Part shown: positions 1 to 10,800 of the stretch, in pieces
How positions within the stretch are numbered: position 1 is the first letter of the stretch
How the letters are laid out: the number at the start of each line of letters is the position of its first letter
DNA from: Macrostomum hystrix
Taxonomy: Eukaryota; Platyhelminthes; Macrostomidae
Assembly (NCBI GenBank): GCA_950097015.1
Contig: CATNEN010000006.1
Coordinates: 372,001 to 436,000 of the forward strand
Direction of reading: 5' to 3'
Length of the DNA stretch: 64,000 nucleotides
Program-made: the position numbers and the translations under genes
Notes under the pieces: generated by a model
What the model saw: the letters and a program-made list of their open reading frames with translations, nothing else
The model's database searches: none
What the model was told of the DNA's origin: nothing

Positions 1-106
1 CCCACCAGAGATTTTGACCATCGCTGTCGATCTAAAATAGAAAATTTAATATAAAATCATAACTTAATTTTTTATTACTAAGAACATTATCAACTCGTTC
101 TCTCAC

Positions 107-421
107 CTCAGGCCTCTGCTGCAGGCGTTTGTTCATGTCGTGAATACGGACATCCGGTGTACCCATCATATATGGTTGCGGCAGGGGCGGCGGTGGCGGT
201 AACGGAGATCTGAAAAATGGTGGCATGGGTGGACTCGGATGGAACATCGGCTGCTGCTGCTGCTGCTGCTGCTGCGATACAAAATGTGAATGCGGCGACG
301 GCGGCGGCCCAAGCATCGACATCATTGGTCCGGCGAATGACACGGGCGACATGGCCGAAGGAGTCGGCGGCGGCGGCGGCGGCATGGCGTGATGCGCCAG
401 CCTGCCCTGAGCCTCCATCAT
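107..421 (-). CDS. LDB: LIM-domain-binding (LDB1/Chip-like) N-terminal exon, partial
   Basis: The exon encodes about 105 residues from a double ATG (first at 421-419) to a donor GAG|GTGAGA at 106/107 in phase 0; the gene continues beyond the left edge. The protein is rich in Pro, Met and His, with a run of eight Gln, and ends PDVRIHDMNKRLQQRPE. That ending resembles the start of the LDB1/Chip dimerisation domain, where a D-x-RI-x-x-x-NKRLQ motif precedes an exon junction. LDB proteins dimerise and bridge LIM-homeodomain and LMO factors in the nucleus. A possible acceptor (TTGTCCCAG) lies 8 nt upstream of the ATG, so the mRNA may have an upstream untranslated exon or a spliced leader. The conserved core domain lies outside the window, so the call rests on this short motif plus the Pro/Gln-rich leader. 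Confidence 0.6.
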
Positions 422-1154
422 GCCGGAGACTGGGACAATTATTTTCTTGTTTAACAAACTGCAACCTCCTCGCTAGAGAGAGAGATTCCCAAAAATCTCG
501 GATGTCTCAAAACTGCTGGGGACCAGTTTGATATGGTCGATTGAGTTGCGTCGATTCAACCCACCCGATGACGATAGGCGGACGATGAGGAAGCCACCGT
601 TGAGTCTGCTGGGTGAGCCGCTGGTAAGAGAGGGTGCGTGGCCCGGGGGGTGTTTATTGGGGGGCCGAGGAGTGCGGAGGTGGCGGCGGGCGGGGTGGGG
701 ACTGGGCCTGCGCCACGTGAGGGGCAGATTTTGAGTAGGGGGGTGGGGGTGAGAGACGGAATGGGGTTAAAGGCAAGGAGTAAAACAGAGAGGGATGGCC
801 AGAGAAGAGAAAGACGACAAGACTAAACTTCCAGCGTACTAAGAGCAGCTCACACACTAGCCTACCCAAAGCATCCCGGCAGCACCGGGGCTGCTGTAAA
901 TATTTTTGTTGCTTCATAATTTCCAATTCGAACCCGTATTTGAGCAGCAAAACCGAAATCTGACTTTAAAAAAGACTAGCACGGTGAAAAAGGCCCGTTG
1001 TATTTAGAGGTCCGACGGAAGAACTAAACCGATGAAGACTTTACCAGTTCTTAACTCTAATTTGTGATTCACATCACTTCACCCTCTGAAAACAAAATAA
1101 TTCAGTTCGTTTGTGGAGTAGAAACTTCTGCTTCATGGAAGTAACCAATTGATC
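422..1154. other. Upstream region of the LDB-like gene, GC-rich
   Basis: No convincing exon is seen. Positions about 560-740 are strikingly G-rich on the plus strand, which would suit a CpG-type promoter for the minus-strand gene. Open frames here are unrecognised. Confidence 0.3.
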
Positions 1155-1445
1155 GGTCAACCACCTCACTACTATTGGCCTTCTGCAAGCAGCCACCTCA
1201 CTCCCCTTGGCCTTTTGCAAGCAGCCACCTCACTCCTTTTGGCCTTCTGCAAGCAACCACCTCACTCCTATTGGCCTTCTGCTAGCAGCCACCTCACTCC
1301 AGTTGGCCTTCTGCAAGCAGCCACCTCACTCCCCTTGGCCTTTTGCAAGCAGCCACCTCACTCCTTTTTGCCTTCTGCTAGCAGCCACCTCACTCCAGTT
1401 GGTCTTCTGCTAGCAGCCACCTCACTCCAATTGGCCTTTAACGGG
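1155..1445. repeat. 32-bp minisatellite, about 9 copies
   Basis: The unit carries CAAGCAGCCACCTCACTCC followed by a variable dinucleotide and TTGGCCTT. CCACCTCA recurs every 32 bp from 1161. The reading frames that cross it are by-products of the repeat. Confidence 0.9.
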
Positions 1446-1814
1446 CAGCCAGCCAGTCTAGAGAAAGACAAAGAAAATCGGCAGAGTCGAGGACACGCGG
1501 ATTGAACAGATTTGGCGCCTCAAATCAATCTTCTTCCCGTTGTTTATTACGCTCTGAACGCGGCTTTAAAAGATCTACGTATTACACTATAGAACATTCG
1601 ACATATTTATCGTTACTATTTTCTCCCTCGCTCTATTCCACAGGGAGATGTTGGCTTGACTTGTCGGGTTGTGGGAAGAGAATGAGTGAGTGAGGGAGAA
1701 TTTTATCCCCTCCCCCAACGCCGAGACTCAGCATCATTTTGTCTATTGGAGAAAACATGTTGCCAGACTTTCAATCCTAAATCCTATTTGGCTATTCCTC
1801 CGTCTCTCGTTCTC

Positions 1815-1815
<1 letters not shown>

Positions 1816-1857
<42 letters not shown>
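1816..1857 (+). repeat. (CAG)14 microsatellite
   Basis: Fourteen uninterrupted CAG triplets. No exon context supports translation as polyGln or polyAla. Confidence 0.9.
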
Positions 1858-1860
<3 letters not shown>

Positions 1861-2939
1861 TGTCTCTTTGTGTGGGTGCCGGTTTCAACTACAAACTAAC
1901 AACATCTGAACGCAGGCTTGGGGATGGCATGCCTTTTTCCTCTCTTCCTCTCCCTTCCTCCCTAGAGGGGAAGAGAAACTAACGCGCGTGTGTGAGCGAG
2001 GAAGAAAATAAAAGAGAGGCATAGAGCATATCGTCTACACCTAATACTTCCATGCCCATCTTGGGATGGAGGGAGGTGGTGTGTGGGGGGAGAATCTCCC
2101 CCCACAAGAGGAAGAGTGGGAATTGGCCAGCCTAGCCAGTCTCCCAACCAATCCGGCATGTTGGGATATCACGAAAAACCAGTGGTTAGAGAACCAGCAA
2201 GGAGAGAGCGAGAGAGATGGGGACCAGAACTTAACTACCCGCCTCGGCCATGACTTCGTCCCATGAGCAGCCCGGCAGTAGCGGCGGCAGCAGCAGCAGC
2301 AGCAGCAGCAGCTCCTCCCTGGTAGCAACTACAACTACATGGCTGGTTGCCCAGACTTCATAAATCTTCCACCAGCCAACCAGGCTAAGCCCTAATCCTC
2401 ACGGTTACGTCTGTCAAACAGCAGCATTATGGCTCAGTACAGTCCACCCATGGCACTGCAATCTACAACAATGGGAATTTAGAGGAGGTTGGTTTAGTTG
2501 GCTTGGGTAGCAATGCAATATATTGCGGGGCATTGTGGGATTTGAGTTAGTTGCTGGTACGAGAAAAATATTGTATTTTAATCTTGCAGCCAATGTTTAT
2601 TGCTAACAACGCTGGAGATTCTGTACTAAATTTATTGCACAAAAATGTGTTAATATTGGGCTTTCTTGTTTGTCCAGAAAAAAAAGTTGTTTTCTTGTCT
2701 CTACAAAAGTAGCTACACCTTAGCTAGCTGTATCTGTATTTGGGCCAAACGTACAGCCAGCGGCGGTTGTTGCATGGTGCATTCAATTCAGTTCTGTTCT
2801 GTCCATGGACGGTGAGGCTTTTACTGGCATATCCACTGGACTAAAAAAATATCCCTTTGGCACGAACAAGACTTCTTACCTTAAATTTTTTAAACCGAAA
2901 ATGTTACAAGGCAGGCCTGATTGAGTTGAGATAAGAATT
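1858..2939. other. Spacer with short AGC tract
   Basis: A second AGC/CAG tract lies at about 2287-2312. A small plus-strand frame starting near 2251 (MTSSHEQPGSS then polySer) has no splice or homology support. Nothing else is recognised. Confidence 0.4.
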
Positions 2940-3022
2940 GCTGCTCGGGTTTTGACGATAGAATCTCTCGCTTTTCTCTTATATAGGGAGCTATACCATT
3001 GAGCCAACCGAGTCACACTGAT
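2940..3022 (-). repeat. tRNA-like SINE relic
   Basis: On the minus strand TGGCTCAATGG fits a Pol III A box, and a decayed B-box-like GTCAAAACC follows about 45 nt later. It cannot fold as a functional tRNA by eye. It is probably an old SINE head. Confidence 0.3.
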
Positions 3023-4740
3023 ATTTTCATTGTCGGATGATAGATTAACGCGACAAACGCTGAATTAACAGGTGCCACTAGCTTAATAATTAATCTGTAG
3101 CAAGTGAGCAATGAGCGGAATCAGAGTCGCTCTGCTCAGACTCCGAGAGATCAAAGACCAGAGACTAGACTGTATGACATGAATCGTTTGTCGTCACTCC
3201 AACCAACTTGTATTTCGCGGTACAAAAACTTGTGCTAACACAAATTAGTTGATAATTGATATAGGCGAACTTGATTGATTGGTTTGGTCCTGTTCTCAGG
3301 CTCAGAGCTGCATGGAGATGTCAAGCTAGCAAAATTGTGTGCTCAACTTGCTTGCTCTAGTTTTTAAAGGGTAGAAAATATTAGATCATTAAGCTCGATC
3401 CCGCCGCTTGCTCAGTAAAGTCACCGCACGACTTAAAGCGAAACTTTCTTCCTTATTAGCTCGTATATACTCTAGGAAAGAATTATAAGAAATCTGGAAA
3501 ATCATTAGCTGAAAATCATTCTCTCGAAGTTAAAAAAAAATATTTTTAGCGCATAAGAGAAGCTCGTAATAACCGTAGAAAAAAATTATACTCGACAGAT
3601 GGTTTAAGAAAGTTTCCTTGTCAGATTAGTTTGCGAAGATCTTTCGAGCTTGCGAACCACTGAGCAGATGGCCGATATCTGGAAATAATTTAATTAAATG
3701 AGCTTCTATTTAGATAGGTTGATTGATTAAAGAATTTCCGTTTTGGCTTAGCGACTTTTGTAAAAATTTCTGGACAAAGACCGCATCATTACGTCATGCC
3801 GCACTATAAAGGCGTCACCTGAACGTTTTAATCTTCCTTTGTTCCTCTTTCTTGCTTCTTCCTCCTCGTGGTTAGTTAAAAAAGTGACCGAGGGATCTAG
3901 AGATGAAACTGTATGAAGAAGTAAATAGAGATTTGGACTTCTGACAGTTTGTGCTTGCATGAGCAGTACAATTATTTAAATATTGCTTTAAGCTCACCCA
4001 CATGTGAAATGGGTACCAGCATTAGCTGGAATAGAAATCAGTAGGCCGTGTATCTTATTAGTTTTTCACTTAAAATTCACTCAAACTCGCATTATCATGC
4101 AAGTAATTTTTTAGGTTTTTCGGCACTTTGGATTATGCAGTACCTGCCTGTAATTCAGTAATTTTACATTTTTCGCTTATATTTATCGGTCACAGCAATT
4201 CTGGTCTAGCAACAAAAAAGTCTTATATAGTTAATAGCAGTTTTGCATTGCAACATTGCCATGTTCAACGACTTTCCACCCCACACAGATTACTGGAGTG
4301 GCAATTTTTAGATTAAAAAGGAAACAAAGCTAGATAAAGAATGAAATCTGAAAGATGCATACTTTTTTGGCGCTTAATTATGCAATTAACTAAATTCTAC
4401 ACTTTGGCTTATAATTCTCTGTTGTGAAAAATGAAAGGATAATCAAGTTAATCAATTAGACGGTCATAATTTATGAAAATGTTAATTCATATTATTTAAG
4501 ACCGGAAGCAGCAGATTTCCTAAGAAATTTATATCAAATGGTGTCCGTGACATATAAAAGTTTCATGAGCGCTTTTATTTTCTTAAAAGAGTTTTAAAAA
4601 AGCAAAGAAATGCTGAAATTACATTTATTTATAACTGTACTGTCATCAAACTTTTTGCTAAGAAAATTTGTTTTATTACTTGCGAGCGAACATAAAAGGC
4701 GCCAATCTGAAGTCTTTCTTATCATTTTCCGCCTTCTTAG
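3023..4740. other. AT-rich spacer upstream of MAP1
   Basis: No exon is recognised. It holds a SINE-B fragment at 3990-4035 and a weak TATA-like CATAAAAGG near 4690. Confidence 0.4.
3990..4035 (+). repeat. SINE-B central-domain fragment
   Basis: The stretch CACCCACATGTGAAATGGG followed by TACCAGCATTAGCTGG matches the body of the fuller copy at 39578-39878, in the opposite orientation. Head and tail are missing. Confidence 0.55.
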
Positions 4741-4777
4741 TTTCGAGGACCGACCAGCTAAAGAAGTCTCAATAAGC

Positions 4778-4865
4778 ATGGCGGGACAAACGTGTCTTTT
4801 TGTTGTTCTCGGTCGTTGTTGCACCGAGGAGGATTATGAATATCAAAAGAAATTACTGACTGCAG
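4778..4865 (+). CDS. MAP1: MAP1 exon 1
   Basis: It encodes MAGQTCLFVVLGRCCTEEDY and ten more residues, matching the MAP1 N-terminal strand-helix (FLLVVVGE.. type). The donor is GCAG|GTGAAT in phase 1. A strong pyrimidine tract and CTTCTTAG end at 4740, 37 nt before the ATG, so a 5' UTR intron or spliced-leader acceptor is likely there. Confidence 0.75.
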
Positions 4866-7800
4866 GTGAATTAGCGACAGTTTTTCTATACTGTTACTTG
4901 TATATTTTAACGCGAACCTATAGGGTTTGTAAAATAAAAAACAGTCCGATCCTAACAGAAACTATATCATTAATTGAAAACATTTTAAATGTTATACTAA
5001 GTAATAAGTCTTGTTTTTACGATCGAATATGAAATACATTTTACACCAGAGTACAATACAGTGCTTACAAATTCTAAAAAATATTAAAAATTAAATACTG
5101 AATTTCTAGACACAAATGAAGAATCCAAATTATAAATATAGCTTAAAAATAAGTATTTGCTAGCTATAAGTCTATGTTGATTGTTTATTTTATATGTTAA
5201 TTTTATTTATATTTTTTATTCTACTTAATTTACGAAAATTCGGATTGTCTTTTAAAGATGCATTTCAATTTCTAGTTTATTTTAAGCCCAAAACTTACAA
5301 AGAAAACAAAATAACATTTTCAATAAAACAGGACTGCTGGCATGGGAGGGACTCACTAAGCCGGACCTGAACGCGGACCTCCTGGAGATTCTGTCCGCTG
5401 CCAGTGCGTCATCTGGCAAGGATGAACGAGAAGGTGAGCTAACAAGGATATTAGAAAATTTATTATTACCCTATAAAATAGTTTCTCCACAATCGCTGTC
5501 GTTAATTTCTATAATAAGAAAAACGTTTTAGGTAGACTTGTAAATTCAAATTATATTGCGAAACAGATTCATTAGGTTCATTGTTAATGTAAAATATATT
5601 TACTAATCCGTTTAAACTATAAAAGAGTGCAATTGAATTGAGTGCATGAATATTCATGGACAGAATGAAATGCAATTTTTATGCCTTTCAAAGAGCAGAT
5701 CCACGACTGGAACTCATCTCGCAGAGTGGCAGAGAGGAAGGGGGGCCGAATGTGGCCTGACAGTGAACACTGGTCTTGAAAGACCATCCTTCAAGGAGGG
5801 CCTCAGCGGCGTTGGGCGGAAGAAGAGCAGAAGAATGAGCCGGAGCAGGCACGGGGGGGTGCGGAAAATCCTCCGTCTGGAACGGCGGGACAGCCAACCG
5901 CTGTATGCTCCGCTGCTTCAGGTCCTACATGTGACGCCTGGGGTGGGGTGGAGGGTGAGCAGAATGTTGCTCGCCAACGGCCCCCGGGGAGACCGGTCTC
6001 AAATTCATACTTCCCCTCCTTCTCTGCTTTTTCCTCCGGCCTGCTCTCACAGAGCCGCTTCTATTGCTTTCCGTCATTTTATTTAACGCCATCAAATGAG
6101 CCCGCTCTCCCTCTCTCTCAGAGTCTGTCTGTCTCACCATTTCTCTCGACAGAATGAGTCCTTTGGGGGAGACAGCATGGCTGTTTGGTTGAATGCACTA
6201 TTCATCCTTCGCAAGTCTCCTAAAGATCAGAGTTCTACTTGCATATCTACGAGTATATTGGAGCTGGGTCTCATGCCTAGTTGCAATCAAAGACTGTCTG
6301 GGATTGTTGTGAACAGAGACAGTGTGAGTTTGTGTCAGTTGTGAACAGAGACTGTGAGTTTGTGTCAGTTGTGAACAGAGACAGTGTGAGTTTGTGTCAG
6401 TTGTGAACAGAGACAGTGTGAGTTTGTGTCAGTTGTGAACAGAGACAGTGTGAGTTTGTGTCTGTTGTGAACAGAGACAGTGTGAGTTTGTGTCAGTTGT
6501 GAACAGAGACTGTGAGTTTGTGTCAGTTGTGAACAGAGACAGTGTGAGTTTGTGTCAGTTGTGAACAGAGACAGTGTGAGTTTGTGTCAGTTGTGAACAG
6601 AGTCAGTGTGAGTTTGTGTCAGTTGTGAACAGAGACAGTGTGAGTTTGTGTCAGTTGTGAACAGAGACAGTGTGAGTTTGTGTCAGTTGTGAACAGAGAC
6701 AGTGTGAGTTTGTGTCTGTTGTGAACAGAGACAGTGTGAGTTTGTGTCTGTTGTGAACAGAGACAGTGTGAGTTTGTGTCAGTTGTGAACAGAGATAGTG
6801 TGATTTTGTGTCTGTTGTGAACAGAGACAGTGTGAGTTTGTGTCTGTTGTGAACAGAGACAGTGTGAGTTTGTGTCAGTTGTGAACAGAGTCAGTGTGAG
6901 TTTGTGTCAGTTGTGAACAGAGTCAGTGTGAGTTTGTGTCAGTTGTGAACAGAGTCAGTGTGAGTTTGTGTCAGTTGTGAACAGAGACAGTGTGAGTTTG
7001 TGTCTGTTGTGAACAGAGTCAGTGTGAGTTTGTGTCAGTTGTGAACAGAGATAGTGTGATTTTGTGTCTGTTGTGAACAGAGATAGTGTGATTTTGTGTC
7101 TGTTGTGAACAGAGACAGTGTGAGTTTGTGTCTGTTGTGAACAGAGACAGTGTGAGTTTGTGTCAGTTGTGAACAGAGTCAGTGTGAGTTTGTGTCAGTT
7201 GTGAACAGAGTCAGTGTGAGTTTGTGTCAGTTGTGAACAGAGACAGTGTGAGTTTGTGTCTGTTGTGAACAGAGACAGTGTGAGTTTGTGTCAGTTGTCA
7301 ACAGAGACAGTGTGAGTTTGTGTCAGTTGTGAACAGAGACAGTGTGAGTTTGTGTCAGTTGTGAACAGAGACAGTGTGAGTTTGTGTCAGTTGTGAACAG
7401 AGACAGTGTGAGTTTGTGTCAGTTGTGAACAGAGATAGTGTGATTTTGTGTCTGTTGTGAACAGAGACAGTGTGAGTTTGTGTCAGTTGTGAACAGAGTC
7501 AGTGTGAGTTTGTGTCAGTTGTGAACAGAGACAGTGTGAGTTTGTGTCAGTTGTGAACAGAGACAGTGTGAGTTTGTGTCAGTTGTGAACAGAGACAGTG
7601 TGAGTTTGTGTCAGTTGTGAACAGAGACAGTGTGAGTTTGTGTCAGTTGTGAACAGAGACAGTGTGAGTTTGTGTCAGTTGTGAACAGAGACAGTGTGAC
7701 TTTTTGATAATTACTCAGAAGGCTGTAGAAGTTTATGGCTCAGGGTCTGACTGCTGCAATTAGCACCCAGGTGCTAATTAGTCTAAAATGGCACAGAGGC

Positions 7801-10800
7801 ATAATTATCTGCGGGTAAAGACGGACTGGAAGATAAAAGGTAAACCGATACAGCTGAGGGAGTCGATTGCGGCGCCGATTTGGCCGATGGCACAAAAAAG
7901 TACAAATTAATGGTTGCCTCTGTCTCCTATTTTTTCGGCCTTTTTCTTAGACGAAGCCCGGCTCAGTTTGTTTGTGCTCCTAGTTGAGTCAAAGGAATTT
8001 ATGATAGGCAATATACTATAGCATTAAACTTAGTCTGCAGTATAATATATGCTTCATTTATGGCTATAATTCTCTGAGGGCTGCCAAATTTTTTTCCAGA
8101 CAGTCCGCAGCAACTAATTCTCCTCGCTTCTTACCAGCCCAAAAAGTTCTCTGCCCAATCCCAGACAGCAACTCAAAACTATCTGCGGCCTTCCAGACTC
8201 TAGTGATTGATTGTACTCATTATCATGTTCAGCACTGCTGAAGCTTGAAGAAATGCATCCAGTTCTGAAATTTGTTCTTTGAAATCTTCTTCGACTTTCC
8301 CTACTCTTTCTCATTCTCTTTAAGCCACCTGCTTTTTATTTCAGTCTTCAAAGCTGACCAAATCGATGGCTTATTGATTTGAACAGAAAACTTCACTTCA
8401 GAGGAAGAAGAAAATTAACTTTTCCCTAGGCTCAAGTTCTTCACTATGCCTCTCTTCCCCACACTCTGTTCTCATCCTCATTACCTACCAGCCTGTTTGA
8501 GCACTATTCATAGTAAAAGGACAGTTGTGCATGAGGGGCAACTGGCTAATGAACTTTTTTAGTCGCGACGCAAACGCGACGCGACGCGCCCTATGGACTC
8601 ATGTTTGTCGCTCCCTGATTCACTGAGGTCCTAGCTGGCCAATTTTGCCTTTCATTATTCTTGGTTTTGTTTCGTCAAGTTTAACGGGTGAAAATTTGTT
8701 TTCGCCTGTGACTAATTGTGCAATCAATTTGCCGCCAGCCGATGTGGATCTTCATAGCTCGTAATTGATTTTCAAGCTCTACCAGTTGGCCTTTATTCTA
8801 ATACACTATCGGTTCGATTCTTATGCGTCATCTTGTCTCCCTTCGCTCCTCTCTCCTGTCTCCTCTCTCCTGTCTCCTCTCTCCTGTCTTCTCTCTCCTC
8901 TCTCTTATCTCCTCTCTCTTATCTCCTCTCTCCTCTCTCCTCTCTCCTCTCTCCTCTCTCCTCTCTCCTCTCTCCTCTCTCCTCTCCCCTGTCTTCTCTC
9001 TCCTCTCCCCTGTCTCCTCTCTCGTCTCTCCTCTCTCCTCTCTCCTCTCTCGTCTCTCCTCTCTCTTATCTCATCTCTCGTCTCTCCTGTCTCCCGTCTC
9101 TTATCTCCTCTATCCTCTCTCCTCTCTCTTCTCTCCACTCTTGTCTCTCCTCTCTCCTCTCTCCTCTCTCCTCTCTCCTCTCCCCTGTCTCCTCTCTCCT
9201 CTCCCCTGTCTCCTCTCTCGTCTCTCCTCTATCCTCTCTCCTCTCTCGTCTCTCCTCTCTCTTATCTCATCTCTCGTCTCTCCTGTCTCCCGTCTCTTAT
9301 CTCTTCTATCCTCTCTCCTCTCTCTTCTCTCCACTCTTGTCTCTCCTCTCTCCTCTCCCCTGTCTCCTCTCTCTTATCTCCTCTCTCCTCTCCCCTGTCT
9401 CCTCTCTCTTATCTCCTCTCTATTCTCACTCTTATCACCTCTCTCCTCTCTCCTCTCTTCTCTCTCCTCTCTCCTCTCCCCTCTCTCCTCTCCTCTGTCT
9501 CCTCTCTCTTATCTCCTCTCTCCTCTCCCCTGTCTCCTCTCTCTTATCTCCTCTCTATTCTCACTCTTATCACCTCTCTCCTCTCTCCTCTCTTCTCTCT
9601 CCTCTCTCCTCTCCCCTCTCTCCTCTCCTCTGTCTCCTCTCTCTTATCTCCTCTCTCCTCTCCCCTGTCTCCTCTCTCTTATCTCCTCTCTATTCTCACT
9701 CTTATCACCTCTCTCTCCTCTCTCCTCTCTCCTCTGTCCTCTCGCCTTTCTCCTCTCTCCTTTTTCTTGTGTACTCTCTCCTCTCTGTCCCTTTCCCCCT
9801 CAGAAAGCACTCTCAAATCTCTCATTACCAGCGCAGCAACAGTAAGTGTTCAAGGGGAGAATTAAGGGATGGAAAAACTGCTTGAGTCTCCCATTTCCTC
9901 CAGGGGGGGGGAAACGGAAGGGAAAAGAAGTGGAAGTAAAGTAGATTTGTCAACCATTCTCCCTCCATATACGAGCACTAGACAGTCAAAAATAAACTGG
10001 CAATTGGAGACTTCGCGTCTGCCTCGCGCGACGCTACATGCAAGACGAGATGATCAAGAGGACGGCAGTCAGTCGCAGCTCTAGACAGTCAGGGGCGGGG
10101 CTGTCAACGCACTTTTTAGGCAGCAAACGGTTGTTGTACTGTTCAGAGAGACAGAGAGTCAGGGGAGGGAATTGGCGCTTAAACTACGGAGGGCATTCTC
10201 CCTCTATAGTCTGATCTTTCACGTTCCCATCTTTCCTAGAAAGCCTAGCCGCTCACAGTTCTCAATTAGACTCCACTATACTTCCCAGAAGTTCCCTGGA
10301 ACCGACGCGTCTCTCAAACTTTGTGTGCTCAAACTTTGTGTGCTCAAACTTTGTGTGCGTGCGCGCGTGTCTGCGCTACTCTGACAGTCTCCAAGTAAAA
10401 AAAGGGGAAAACAGGATTATGTGGAAAACAGGACAGAGAACAGAGCTGCAGAAATTTATGCATGACCAGCGAGATTTCATTGTGATGAAAAGTACATTCT
10501 CTGTTGTACTTTCGACCTAAGGAAAAATTGATCAAGTTCAGCTATAATATTCCGTTCGCCTAGATTAAAGTACCAGTTGATAATATTGCAGACTGTCCAG
10601 TTTAGATTGTTCTGCTAGCCAGTTTGACAGGCCTAACTCAAGCTGATGTCTGCAATTATCGACACTTGTCGATTTGAATTTTCAGTTCAATTTGTTTTCG
10701 ATTGTGCTTCACAAAATAATTACCAAATCGACTTAAAATGAGGATAAAATTAAGGATTCGATTTGGACAAAAGTTGACACTGGGGATAGGCTAAGATTAA

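Noticed and set aside
6296-7705. Possible CRISPR array
   Set aside because: Units are contiguous, with no unique spacers, and the genome is eukaryotic.
8765-9885. Three overlapping plus frames of 340-366 codons rich in Leu and Ser
   Set aside because: They arise from a stop-free polypyrimidine array inside MAP1 intron 2; all three frames are open equally.
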